Shown here one piece after another: positions 32,955 to 45,000 of a stretch of 64,000 nt of DNA. The translations under genes were made by a program, and so were the position numbers. Position 1 is the stretch's first letter. Every line of letters begins with the position of its first letter. Source of the stretch: Clitopilus passeckerianus (lineage: Eukaryota; Basidiomycota; Agaricomycetes; Agaricales; Entolomataceae); the NCBI GenBank assembly GCA_944990035.1, contig CALYLX010000078.1, positions 91,967 to 155,966 of the forward strand, read 5' to 3'. The notes under the pieces were generated by a model. It searched no databases and had not been told where the DNA came from. It saw only the letters and a list, made by a program, of their open reading frames with translations.

Positions 32955-33512
32955 ATGAGTGGAGATGACAGCTTGAACGACAACGCAGGTAGAAGCATCG
33001 GGGGTGCTCTTGGTGGCCCTGATCATGGGGCCAATTCAGATGGCGGTAAAATGGTTCAGGATATTGTCCATCGTGCTGCCCAGTAAGGTTCTTTTTCTAT
33101 CATCGGTGAACCAAATCGGCCATAAGAATGTTTTCTAGGGACGGACCTCCCCCAGAGGCTTTCCGAGGAGGTGGTAAGAACCTGCATCCGGCTTCGAACG
33201 ACCAACCCAAGTACTGACTGAAGTAGATGAAAAGCCTGTTATTCGTCACCTCACATTCTGGCGCAACGGGTTCACCGTTGAAGATGGTGACTTGTACAGA
33301 TACGATGACCCAGCGAATGAACGAATCCTAAATCAAATTCACAGTGGGTGGGTGCTTGTTGTAGCCTTGGGTATGAGTTGAAGTTGATTGAAATAACCCG
33401 TCTTGGCGTTAGTTATGCGCCCAATGCGCTGTTCAACGTTCGCACTGGCCAACTTGTTGAGATCTTGGTCTCGAAGAAGACAGACGAAGACTATGTAGCC
33501 AAATCGAACTGA
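32650..33512 (+). repeat. Duplicated block, copy 1 (promoter plus SEP exons)
   Basis: Diverged paralogue of about 36220-37600: CGCAGAACATGTG, ATCGATAGCTCT, GTCGTAATCCACGGC and ATGAGTGGAGAT recur in the same order. The similarity covers some 300 bp of 5' flank and extends into the coding exons. Confidence 0.75.
32955..33512 (+). CDS. SEP-domain-only paralogue of SHP1/p47 (127 aa)
   Basis: Four exons: 32955-33082, 33139-33173, 33227-33347 and 33413-33512. The product starts like SHP1 ([14 protein letters not shown]), keeps [10 protein letters not shown] and the whole SEP domain ([24 protein letters not shown] through [11 protein letters not shown]), then stops. It lacks the Gly-rich linker, the SHP box (FGGSGHRLG in the full copy) and the UBX domain that bind p97/Cdc48. 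The third exon has exactly the same 121-nt length as its SHP1 counterpart. No frameshift or early stop occurs within the kept part. It may be a pseudogene in the making or a true truncated regulator; expression data would decide. Confidence 0.75.
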
Positions 33513-33733
33513 AGTGTGGGGTCTTGACGCAGATCACTGTATGGTGCCAGTTTGGAGTGTTGGGTGAAAGAGAATACGGCTTCGCACCGTGACTACCGTA
33601 GCGTTTACTTTGGGCAAACTCGGCGGGTAGAAGAGACCATAGTGGAGGATATTTTACTTTTAATGTGTGACCTTCGACAACTTAGCGCGATCTAACTTGT
33701 TTCAACACCTAATATAAGTACTAAATGGTGGTT

Positions 33734-36060
33734 TCAATGCTCGCAAAGCGAAAACCTATGCATGTGGAAGGCATCATCCACACCTGTCTGGTACACCTTC
33801 CTCTCCTCCATCAACTCAAGCCTCAACTCCTTAGCCTCCTCCAGACTAATCGGGAACTCTTCGACGTCGTCGAAAATCCTATCCTGAACCTCCGCTGGAA
33901 GTCCTCCAAGGGTAGCTTTATCCTTCAAGTTCTGATCACTCTTCGCATTCTCTCTCACAGACTCTGCCCACCAATCTTTCCTCTGCACCGGTACGTTCGT
34001 AGTCGAGATGACCCTAATATTCGGATCCACGAGGAACAGGGCTAGAATCTTCCTCCACCCTCTCTGCGTTGGGTCTTCCAACTCGAACTCGCCAACTTGA
34101 TGTTGCAGAATGTTAGGCCAGGTCAAGAGCCTGCCCTCTGGCGTGATTGGTGCGCCGGTGACCTGTACCGCAGGCTCGCTTTGGTGGCACTTGTATACTG
34201 CATCCAGCCAGTCGTGGTGGTCTTGGAGGTAAGATACGCCTTCAATTGAAGAGCAGAGGGATTGTTGGCGGAAGGCGAGGCGGGATTCGGTGATGTTGTG
34301 AGAGTCGTAGTAATAGATTGCTGAGGCGCATATATGTTCGTTCTGTGAACGACGTCAATTCGGAGTTCCATACCAGCAAATTTGAGATGAAGCTTGAACA
34401 TACCAACTGTCCTTCAACGTGCCAGCTCCCACCTCCATACTTCGGCTTCTCAGGCGTCAACTCAATGTTGGTCATCTTCACAATAACTTGCAGGCCCTTC
34501 TCCTGATAATCCCTGAATAGGTCTACCACTTCCGTGGGTTCGGGTGGAGGAACGAACTCTCCTGGTTCCGGGAGGACGACTTGGCGGGTCTCATCGTACC
34601 AGTCCTCTAACCGTTCATTGAAATCGTCTTCATCCTCGTCTTCCTCTTGCTTCGGTTCATCCTCTTGTGGGCTTCTCTCTGGGTTGGGATCGTAACTGCA
34701 GGCTGTGTATTCTATGCGCCTGTGTTTCCGAACGGCGGTGTTGACGGGAAGGAGGGGTGTGAGGGTAGCATTCCAAAGAGGAATGGCACGAGAGATGACT
34801 TGTTCAATGATTCCGTACAGATTTGCATGTTTTTTAGGGTGAAGGTTGTTGATGTAACTCTTGATTCTATGGAAGTGACGGTCACTCCTGTTGATTGGGG
34901 AAATGAAGCTGAGCGAACCAGTACTCACTTGACACTCCCATCCTCCTCCAACGCAACATCGCAGGGCAACCACTGGAACTTCCTGCTGAATATATTCATC
35001 TCCTTCCCGGCGTCCTTACGATGCTCCTGCTTGTATTCATTCCAACTAGCAAGACAAGCTTCTCCTTCAGGTGGTATGGGAAGAACTTTCCCTTCTCCAC
35101 AGCGCCTAATGCAATCTTTCAACGTCACCGTTTGATCCTTCAGAATCCTCGTCCTTCCATAGACAACGGGAAACAGGGAAGGATGAACCAGATCTAGGAC
35201 TTTCCCATCCGAACCTGGGTGCCAGTCTTTTTCGCGATCAGGGACATCCTCTAGCACCTTGGCTGCGACTTTGAGGGCATCGCGGAGGTCTGGGGGTATT
35301 ACTGTATCCGATTTAACGACGTCTCCTGGATAGGCGGAAACGAATCCGTTTTGTTTGAAGGCTTCGACTTTGTGCTTGACTTCTGCTAGAATCCAGTCGG
35401 CCATGGGTGCGGTGGCGGAGGTTTCTTCCTCTTCGTCATCACTGTGCTCTTCTTCGTCGTCTTCATCATCGTCATCACCTACATCCCATACCACCCTCGC
35501 ACCCTTTGCGGTTTCTTCCCATGTCACTCCTTTTCCTCGTTCTTTGCCTTCGAGCTCCCAGAATGGGGTTGGTTCCTCTGCTTCCTCGTCTTCATCGGCC
35601 TCCACCTTCTCATCTTCATCCACGCCTTCTTCTTTTTGAATACCTGCCAACATCTCTTCCCTCCAAGCCGCCTCAATTTCAGGATCAAATACCTAGATAA
35701 ACTAGTAAGCAAAGCTACTGCCTGATTCCTAATCAACTCACCTTCACATGCCAATTTTCCTTATCAGTGATAGCATCCATGAAGCACACCATAGACACCT
35801 CGCGTGCAGTTATCATAGGTAGGCTGCACCAAACAAGTCTTATAATCATCCGAATTTTGCGAGCAAGGATGTCAAATCACTCACGCGGCTCTCTCATTCT
35901 CGAGGTCATCCTCGTCCAATGCATTAGGAAAAAGCTTGCTAACAGAGGATGGATACGCATCAGGGTGCTCTTCCATGGGGGTGTAATTCAGAGGTAGCCC
36001 AAATCCAGGGAGAAGGATAGGTTGACGAGAATCAGGCAGGGTGCTGCCGGGTTCTGTCAT
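33734..36060 (-). CDS. DUF4246 protein (704 aa)
   Basis: Five exons join in phase: 35885-36060, 35742-35823, 34929-35692, 34404-34887 and 33734-34342. The sequence follows the fungal DUF4246 pattern: an N-terminal FGLPLNYTP segment, REVSMVCFMDAITDK, FDPEIEAAWREE, then KSYINNLHPKKH, IEQVISRAIPLWN, VIVKMTNIELTPEKP and GGSWHVEGQL. After these come the His-rich motif IYYYDSHNIT, LQHQVGEFEL and VPVQRKDWW. A long acidic insert occupies about residues 100-200 (exon 3). The family function is unknown. The HVEG and YYDSHN segments look like an oxygenase-type fold with conserved His, which is inference only. It lies between the truncated and complete SHP1 genes, convergent to the first and divergent from the second. 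Confidence 0.9.
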
Positions 36061-36577
36061 GCTGGCGACTACGGGCAGTTGGGGTGTTGTGTGTTATTTC
36101 AAGCCCTGCAATACGAAGGGTATTTATGCAGTCCAAAGTCTGGATGAAGTCGCCTATCCGAGCCAGGAGGCGACAGGATGTTGACCATTCCCCCTGAGTT
36201 GACTGCCAGATCTATGATTCCGTGGTTGCCGCAGAACATGTGTACGACATGTGTTGTCATTGTTCTACAGATTTGGCTAGTTTCGGGGAGCTTCGAAGAG
36301 TAATGCCTCGTCGTGCTCAGATCGATAGCTCTGCATTTGTCAAGGCATTAGAAGAATTGAGAAGCATTCCCAGCAGTTGGTTTGAGTCTGTAGTGGTAGT
36401 CCCTCACCTTCGCCGTCGTAATCCACGGCGCGCAAGCACAATTCAGACGCGACTTGTTTGGCAACACCCTCAGATCCAAACACCTAGTATCGCCAACAGG
36501 TTTGGTGCTCAAAGTGACGCGTACATCCAGTACTGCTACCTCATTTGCTCAACATCGAGAGAGAGCGCGCCAACATC
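36061..36577. promoter_or_regulatory. Divergent promoter region DUF4246/SHP1
   Basis: A 517-bp gap between the two start codons. Its right 350 bp is the counterpart of the 5' flank of the SEP-only gene, so the duplication included the promoter. An open frame at 36222-36581 is not supported as a gene. Confidence 0.5.
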
Positions 36578-37600
36578 ATGAGTGGAGATAACAACAACGA
36601 TAACGGAGGCAGAAGCCTTGGAGGAGGAGGATCAAGTGAGCCACTGCCATCTTCCTGGAGTGGTGCCGCCGGACAGAGGCGAGTGGGTAGGATTGGAGAT
36701 TGGGGTGGCAGTGGGTTCGTGTTCAATCCGATTGGAAAGAGAATTATGCCTTGACATTTGCTTTTTGTTGATGTAGAGGAAATAGCGGATCCGGGAGATC
36801 TGGATCAGGTTCAAGATTTGGGACACTTGGTGGCCTTGGTGGCGGTAGTTCAGGCGGAGGTGGTGGAAGTGGCGGCGGCGGAGGAGGAGGACAAGGTCGC
36901 CCAGCCCCCGGAAGCGACGACGATAGCGATTCTGACAAAGAAGGAGAAACTTGGTTCGCTGGTGGAGACCGCAGGTCTGCTATGATATCCTCCGACAATT
37001 ATTTTCTTCGTATTGACATCACTTTCTAGTGGTCTCTCCGTGCAAAATCCTAATCGTGGACCTCAAGTCCCCGGAGGTAACATGGTCCAGGATCTTCTCC
37101 GTCGTGCTGCCCAGTGAGTTCTTTGGCTATCATCAGTGAACCAAGTCGACAACAGGAGTATTTTCTAGGGCCGGTGCTCCGCCAGAGGCTCGCCGAGGAG
37201 GTGCTTTCAGTGGTGGTGGCCATACCCTTGGAAGTGATGAAGTCGAATCCACGTATGTCCCAGATCCAACAGCTCCTGAGGACGGTAAGTACTTATATGC
37301 CGCGTGGAATGACCAAATACTGACTGGAGCAGACGAAGAGCCCGTCATTCGTCACATTACATTCTGGAGCAATGGCTTTACTGTCGAGGATGGCGAGTTG
37401 TACAGATATGATGATCCTGCAAACGAAGAGATCCTAGCTCAAATTCACAGCGGGTAGGTTCTTATTACCATCATCATGAGTGAATTGAAATAACCTGTCT
37501 CGGCCTTAGCCGTGCGCCAACTGCGATTCTCAATGTTCGTACCAATCAACCTGTTGAGGTCCGACTCTCGAAGAAGACAGATGAAGAATACGTGCCCAAG
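36220..37600 (+). repeat. Duplicated block, copy 2 (promoter plus 5' part of SHP1)
   Basis: Counterpart of 32650-33512; see that entry. The similarity ends after the KKTDEEYV codons, where copy 1 has a stop. Confidence 0.7.
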
Positions 37601-38159
37601 GCGAAACCCTTCGGTGGATCAGGTCATCGGCTTGGTGCCCCCGTTCCAGGAACTTTGGGTGGTATGTATTTTTAGATGTCATCGAATGACTCTAAATTTC
37701 TACGTTCTACATTAAAGATACTGCGATGCCCGGAACCTTCCCAGCGGCCGTAAGCTCTTCCTCGAGTGAAACTCCCCCACGAGAAAGCATTACCACGAGA
37801 TTTGAAGTCGACCAGTCACTGCCCACTACAAGTGTGCAGATTCGATTGGTTGACGGGACGAGGTAGGCAACTATCGTCTTGCAGATAGAGCAACAATTGA
37901 TCATCTTTATCAGGATGGTGGCCAGGATGAATCTGACGCACAAGGTCCAGGATATCAGGAATTTCATCAACGCGTACGTTTCAGCGCACAATATTTCTTA
38001 CAGCAGATTAAATTATGATATGCCAGTGCTCGACCAGAGAACCTTTCCAGGCCATACACGATCTCCACGACGTTCCCTAATCGTCCCCTTGAGGATAATG
38101 ATGCCACTATTGAGGCTGCAGGATTGGCAAACAGTGTCGTTGTTCAGAGATGGGCGTAG
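36578..38159 (+). CDS. SHP1: SHP1/p47, Cdc48-p97 cofactor with SEP and UBX domains (381 aa)
   Basis: Shp1/p47 recruits the AAA ATPase Cdc48/p97 to membrane fusion, phosphatase regulation and degradation. Nine exons fit in phase: 36578-36714, 36777-36974, 37030-37113, 37169-37284, 37333-37453, 37510-37661, 37718-37862, 37914-37973 and 38027-38159. In order they give EPLPSSW and RRVGRIGDW, a Gly-rich acidic linker with [20 protein letters not shown], the SEP domain ([24 protein letters not shown]), the SHP box [10 protein letters not shown], and a C-terminal UBX domain ([35 protein letters not shown]). An N-terminal UBA domain, present in mammalian p47, is absent, as in p37-type members. Intron 6 ends in AAAG, a less common acceptor. 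Confidence 0.95.
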
Positions 38160-38517
38160 ATTTTGAACAGAAAACTTTTAGCAATTGTTGTACAGTAATA
38201 TTCTCCTTTGCATGAGAACGCATAACTCGGCTGGTTTGCCGAACGCGTGGACTTTGAAAACGCGGTTCCGTGTAGGCCAATTAAGGTCACGCGACCTGAT
38301 TTGTCAGCGTCTGGAGTCAAACCTAATTTTTCATCCAGAGGACAGCCTTTGACCGAGCTCGCTGTCGTAAACCCTCTGCTCGTTGCCGTCGACATCCGAC
38401 TAGCCTTGCATCCGATAACCAGCAAGGCCACATACCAAAACGTATCTATACCCTTTATCTACTGTTTTAACGAAGCCCAGAGTATCTGATCAATTTGAAT
38501 TCATCCAGTAGCCCAGC
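38160..38517. other. Intergenic gap SHP1 to eIF3a
   Basis: SHP1 3' flank and eIF3a promoter/5' UTR. No other feature was recognised. Confidence 0.6.
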
Positions 38518-41500
38518 ATGGCGCCGTTTTCAAAACCAGAGACCGTACTCAAGCAAGCAGAAGGCTTGGTATCTGTCGGTCAAACTCATGCAGCACTCCA
38601 GTCGTTGACGGAGATGTTCTCCTCAAAACGATTCCGCTCGACTCCTCTGGCATCGCTGGAGCCTATCATGCACAGATTTGTCGAGCTTTGCGTCGATATG
38701 CGAAAAGGCCGCACTGCGAAAGAGGGGCTGATGCAATACAAGAACATTGCGCAAAATACGAGCGTGCAGAGCATCGAATCTGTTATCAATCGATTCATAT
38801 CTCTGGCGGACGCAAAAGTCAAGGAGGCACAGGAGAAGGCTGCTGTGAAATCAGCTTTGGACGTGGATGATTTGGAGGCTAGCGAGACTCCGGAGAGCAT
38901 TCTCCTCGGCGCAGTCAGTGGAGATCAGAGCAAGGATAGGACAGATAGGGCACTTGTCACACCCTGGCTGAAGTTCCTATGGGAGAGCTACCGAACATCA
39001 CTGGAGACTCTGAAGAACAACGCGCGGTTAGAGGCCGTTTATCAGGCAGGTCCTTCTTATTGTCTCCTTTTTCTCTAGTCTAATATACTTCTTAGCAAAT
39101 TGCCCAACAAGCATTCAAGTTCTGCTTGAAATACCAGCGTAAAGTCGAATTCCGTCGTCTCTGCGAAACCCTCCGCCTGCACCTTGCCAACGTTGCCAAG
39201 TATTCCAACCAACCTCATTCCATCAATCTCTCCGATGCCGACACTCTGCAGCATCATCTTGACACCCGCTTTGCTCAGCTGAACACATCTGTTGAGCTTG
39301 AGCTATGGCAAGAAGCTTTCCGATCAGTCGAGGATGTCCATAACCTCCTTACTATGGCCAAAAAAGCACCTAGGCCAGCGATGATGGCCAACTACTACGA
39401 GAAGCTTACCAAGATCTTCTTGATGAGCGGAAACGCGCTTTACCATGCGGCTGCCTGGGGACGATATTATAACATCGTCACCAGCATTGGAGGAAAGGAG
39501 GAGGAGGAGATGAGCAGGCTCGCAGGACAGGTGCTAGTCAGCACACTCGCAGTGCCGGTCGGACTACAGAGTGAGGAAGGAGAGGAGTTGAAGGGCAAGA
39601 ATGCCCGTCTCGCTGCTCTCCTTGGACTCACCAAGGTACCTACACGAGCAGGCCTGTTGAGGGACGCAGTAAGTTGACCCAGTCTGGTACCTGATGACGT
39701 TTCTGACATGTTGTACAGCTTTCCAGGGACGTTCTTAAGCTTTCTCCGGATTCAATCAAGGACCTCTACAACATCCTTGAAGTGACCTTCGACCCTCTCA
39801 CACTCTGCAGCTCCGTTGCTCCTCTCCTAAAGGCGTTGTCCACTGACGATGCCCACGCACCTTACCTTCCCCTCCTCCAACGTGCCCTCCTCTCCCGTCT
39901 CCTTTCCCAGCTTTCCCAAGTCTATACAAGTGTCAAGATCTCCAACCTCCTTGACCTCGTCAAGCCCCTCAAAGAAGCCGAACTCGACGGCGCCCACGAC
40001 GATGCCCAAATTGAGGCATACATCATGGGTTGCGCCCGGCGAGGTGAGCTTAACATCCGCGTAAACCACAAGGACGGCAGCATCAACTTCATCGACGATG
40101 CTTTCGTCTCTGGTGACGAGCAATCCAGCTCAGCCGTCTCCAGCTCCCAAGAGGCATCTGTTCAGCCTTCAACCGCCGAGCTGGTCCGCACGCGCCTCAG
40201 CAAGGTTGCTACTTGCCTGCACAACTCTCTGCTTGTGCTTGATGCCGATAAGCGCCGCCAGGCTTCTGCTTTGTCAAAGGAGGAACAGGGTGAGAAGTTT
40301 AAGACTCTCGTTACTGCTGTTGAGCAGGAGAGGAAGGCTCTGCAGCTGCGCAGGGCTCTGGTTGCCAGGCGCAGAGAGCTCTTGAGCGAGTTGAGCGTGA
40401 GGAAGGAGAAGGAGGATGCTTCTAGGAGGGCTGAGGCCTCTAGGCGAGCCCAAGAGGAGGAGTCTAGGAGGGCGAGAGAAGAGCTCAAGAGGAGGGAGCA
40501 GGAGAGAGCTAAGAGAGAACTGGAGACTATCAGGACTGATGAAGCTAAGAAGTACGCTCAGACGTTGGTTGAGAAGGGTATCCTCAAGGCCAATGATATC
40601 GAGGTTGGTGATTCCCTGATTATGCTGTCCCAAACAGTAATCTCACCGACCTGCACAGAAACTGGAAACTGTGGACAAGGATGACCTTATTGGCATTCAA
40701 GTCGCGCAGATCGAGAAAGAGAAGAAAGAGGCCAATGAGCGGCTCCGTATCATCGCCAAGCGCATTGACCACATCGAACGTGCCTTCCGAAAGGAGGAGC
40801 GTCCTCTCCTCAGCCAGGACTACGAGCAGCAACAGAAACATGATCGTGAAACGTTCGCTGCCAACCAAAAGGCTTACAAGGAGTCTAGCAAGAAGGCGCA
40901 CGAGGAAGCCGTTCAGACTAAACACAGGCTGGCGAGGATAAGGGACGATTATGAGAAGAGGAAGGAGACACTGCTTTCGAGGAAAGGAGCTGACTTCGCC
41001 AAGAAGAGGGAGGCTGCAGCGAAGAAGATCGAGGAGGAAAAGACGAAGAGGAGGAATGCAGTCTTGAAGCAGAGGGAAGAGGAACGTCTTCGTGCCGAGG
41101 CAGAGGAAAAGGAGGCTCGGGAAAGAGAGGAGGAAGAGAGGAGAATTGCGGAAGGTAAGGCTTGTCGATTTTACCTGATTTTCTTGGTCACTCATCACCT
41201 TTTACAGAGAGAGAAGCAGAGGAAGAGCGCATTCGCGAGGAGGAGGCTGCCAAGCAAGCTGCAGAGGAAGCCGCCAAGCGCGAGGCAGAAGAAAAAGCAG
41301 CAGCTATTCGCAAGGAACGTGAAGCAGAACGTGCCGCTGCTGCTGAACAAGCTCGTCTCCGGCTTCAACGCGAGGAGGAAGCTGAGGCTAAAATGCGCGC
41401 TCGCAACAGAGCTCCTCCTCCTGCCGCTGCTCCTCCCATCGCTGCTCGTGCCGCCAGTGGCACGGGCGAGAGTCCCGGTGTTTGGAGGCGTCCAGGCGCC

Positions 41501-41758
41501 CCAGCACCCCCCGCTGCAACGCCTCCCCGTGCAGAAAGCCCTGCCCCTAAGTTCAAGCCTGGTGTCCCAGCCACTGAGGGCGGATGGCGTGCTCGTCAAG
41601 CTGCCAAGGCTGCTGCTGCCGCTGGTGGTGGAGATCCTAGCCCAGCCAGTACCCCAAGGGCCGCCAGCCAGGCTCTCCCGAAGGAGGAACCCAAGAAAGA
41701 CGATGATGGATTCCAACCTGCCAAGGCTGTATGGCGCCCTAGGCAACTTAGGTCTTGA
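38518..41758 (+). CDS. TIF32: Translation initiation factor eIF3 subunit a (1010 aa)
   Basis: eIF3a is the scaffold subunit of eIF3 on the 40S ribosome. Five exons: 38518-39045, 39096-39668, 39719-40603, 40659-41154 and 41208-41758. The N-terminus [20 protein letters not shown] is typical of fungal eIF3a, followed by [18 protein letters not shown] and the PCI region ([10 protein letters not shown] nearby). A highly charged Glu/Arg/Lys helix runs from about residue 590, and the tail is Ala/Pro-rich with a WRP-like end (WRPRQLRS). Intron 1 appears to be GC-AG: the family sequence YQ-QIAQQ is kept only if the donor is GCAGGT directly after CAG at 39045; the nearby GT breaks the frame. The length is usual for the family. 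Confidence 0.96.
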
Positions 41759-42010
41759 TTGATACATTAGTTTTCCTGCTATCTGTAGTATGTGTATGTC
41801 ATACTTGCTAATCTCATTACTTTGGCTTTTCGATAATTTGCACTCGGGAATGTTTGGTATAATGCTGTAATAGGGAAAGGCGCGATGTTGATGGATTCCG
41901 TGATGCATGCAGTTTACTAGAATACAAATGCTGGTCTATCTATATTATGATGGTCCAATAATGTGATAAATTAACCGTTCAAAGGAGTGGCTGTTAGAAT
42001 GGGGTATCTG

Positions 42011-45000
42011 TTAGAACCTCTCGTCTTCGTGTGCAGCTTCAAGCATTAGGTCTAGGGGAATGCAGATATAAACATAGGAATGGCAAACATGTTTCGGAAG
42101 CGACTTACTGCCCCAAGGTGAACTCTGCATTGACGAGAGAACATTTTGTGGATCAGCTTCCACGGCGAACGAGGTACGCCTATATGGAAATGTAAGTAAA
42201 CCCGTCGCTCATCGAGAAACATTTGTGTATGTACGAACCTCGAGCTCGATCCGTAGTCTGAGGAAGATAACATGGAAAGATCGCTGATTCTTCGCCCGTG
42301 GCTACTTCTGTGAAGGTTTGCAGCACTGTCCAATGCAAGCGAAACATCGGGAGTGCGGAATCTATGGTCGAAACCAGGGCTTCCCATTCCTGATAGACGC
42401 GGGGAGCCATCAGGCGTAGTGCCTGGGCTCGAAGCAGCCTCAGACTCGGCGTCGACGATAATAGATGGTATGCCTGGGAGGTCATCAGCTGAGTTGTCTA
42501 CGACGGTCGGGTAGATATTACCTTTCCGCTGCTCATACAGCATACGTTCCTTGTACGCAAGGAATCTTCTTCTGCAAGTAATGCTTTTCAGCAACGACCG
42601 TACACGATCCAAGTTAACCAGGTCCGTAACAAGCTTGTTTGTTTCCGTCCTCACAACAAGGTCCTTGAGGCTGAAGCGGTGATGTTAGATATGTAACGAG
42701 TGATTATAAACATTACTCACACCAAGGCATCTCCATCCACAATGAGCTTGTGATGGGCCAAAAGCATAAGCATGTCGTTGAAGGACATGCCCCGGCGCTG
42801 ATGTGAGATGCTTGCTTCATGGTACAGGCGGCTATAGATAGCCCTGCGCTTCCTAATCTTCGTGTAGTCGATTCCGTCGAGAATAGCATTCAGCTTGGCC
42901 AAATCAACACCATCGACCATCTTGGAGGACCAGTTCATGGTGGGGTCGGAAGACTCTTTAGCAGCAGCGAGGATATTGGGTATGCTATATTCGGCCGGGT
43001 AGATTCGAGCTTCAAACACCCCGCTAAGTTTCTGAAGCAAGGTCAGCGGTTACAATATTGACACAGCGCATCCTATGCTCACAGCAAAGAAGGGGACAAA
43101 ACGCTCTCGCTCGAGATACCCGGTTTTTGGATTCGCGAATTGGGCCCAAACTTTCTTGAAAGCCCGCATTTCCTCACGAGTTATGGTCTTGACGCCTCCA
43201 GTGGATGTTTGGAATACATATGAGAAGTTCTCAACGACAACACCTACAGCAAATTAGGTTCAAAGAAAGATACGAGCGCCTTCCGAGTACTCACCAGTGA
43301 ACATGTTGACGAAGATGTACTAATCAGGGCCTTAGCTCAAGGGGAAGAAGACACTTATATCACCAGAACTCACCATTGATAGAAGATTCCAAGTGATAGC
43401 AAGACCAAATGCCCAGCTCTCACTTCCGCAATCAGATTCGGGCTCTGTCGGGGAAATGTTGGTGCAGCGGGGATAGGATATGGCACTGAAGTAACACGGT
43501 TTAGAGTCGGAGTGTTAGAGGGAGAAGAAGGGAGCAGCGTACTAGTCATGCATAAACTGATTCCAACCCTCCCTATCAAGAATTTTGAGCCCTCGGCTAC
43601 ACGGGGAAAACAATGAGGCACGTACCCAACACTCATGAATGCAAGCATCACCAAAGCAGAGCCCACCGAGGTATAGTTCTGATTCCGGTTCTCCCCAGAG
43701 CCCCATTTAGTGAGGCCAAATACCTCAACATACATGATGGAGAAGAAAACGAAGAGAATTAGCCAAAGTCCGAGGAGGCTAAGGATGACGGGCAAGCTTG
43801 AACTGAAGAGGTGTAAGCAATATGAACTTGAACAGGAGGAGCCCACTTACACCGCAGTTTTGAACAACATGTTGAGACTATTTGTTCTCTGCACTAGCTT
43901 GAATGCAATACTGACAAGAAAGAGCTTCTGCAGTTGCTGGGTCGCAAAGCCTGGATTCCCGAAGCGTACAACAAGAGTTGTGACGAAGCTGCCTCCGGCA
44001 ACGACGATGTCAAACAAATTCCAGCCATTGGCGCGGTAGCTGTTCCATCCAAGACCGAATAGACGGACGACGACATCCAGAATATAGATAAACATCAGGG
44101 CCAGGAAGAATTCGTCTGCACAGAATCTCAGTTCTTATTCACGGTGGCGAAAGGAAATAACGAGGTTACTTCGGAATTCATCTGCCAGGGCATTTGATGC
44201 AAAGGTTTGGGTCCTGCAATGCATGTCAGTACCTAACGGTCAGAGAGACGAAAATGACCAACATCAGAGCTAAGATATGGAGGACGAAGAGAAAAGTCAT
44301 GGCCCTAGACCACCATCCATGTTTTTGCACGGCACGGTCAAAGCACCAAGCTCGGATAGGGCTTGTCGGTCGTCGCTTGGGTCGCTTAGAGGGCTTCTGA
44401 CGTTGGAACAGCTTCTTCAGATCAATCCATTCTCTCTGGGGTTGAGTGAGGAAAGCTGATCCAGTTTTAGAACTGAAGTTTCCGATGATGATACTGAGGG
44501 GCAGCAAGTTAATGATTGTCCTGCATTCCCAACAGGTCGCTAAACTTACCTGACGAAGAGGGTCAAAATGACAACTGCGCCCAGCAAATTGTAAATGACG
44601 AAGAACAGTGCGTTATACTCTGCAATGTTGTTTTCCGGTTGAAGTCCGATTCCGGCAATCCCATTTGCGAATTCCATGACGTCTGTCCACCCTTCCAAGG
44701 AGACAATTTCGAAGAGGATTAATAAAGAGGATCTGAAGGTGTCGAACGAAAATGTCGTTGAGGGCGAGGGGCTGTCCCATACCCGAGGCACTGGGAAACC
44801 GAATGAATCCCCAACGACATTATTCACATATTCTCCAGTACACTCCGCAATCCCTGCCACGTCGGAATCGTTGCAGGTCTTCATCTTCCCATTGAAAATG
44901 TTCAGACCCCATACGGCATACGGAATCATGTAAAGGATGGCTAGAACAGCGGCGTCGAGGATTCGGAGAGCTCCTGATAGGATGAGAGATTGGAATGTGT

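Noticed and set aside
36222..36581. 119-codon plus frame upstream of SHP1, considered as the missing UBA domain
   Set aside because: The translation has no UBA features, is in the duplicated promoter block, and is not conserved as a frame in the other copy.
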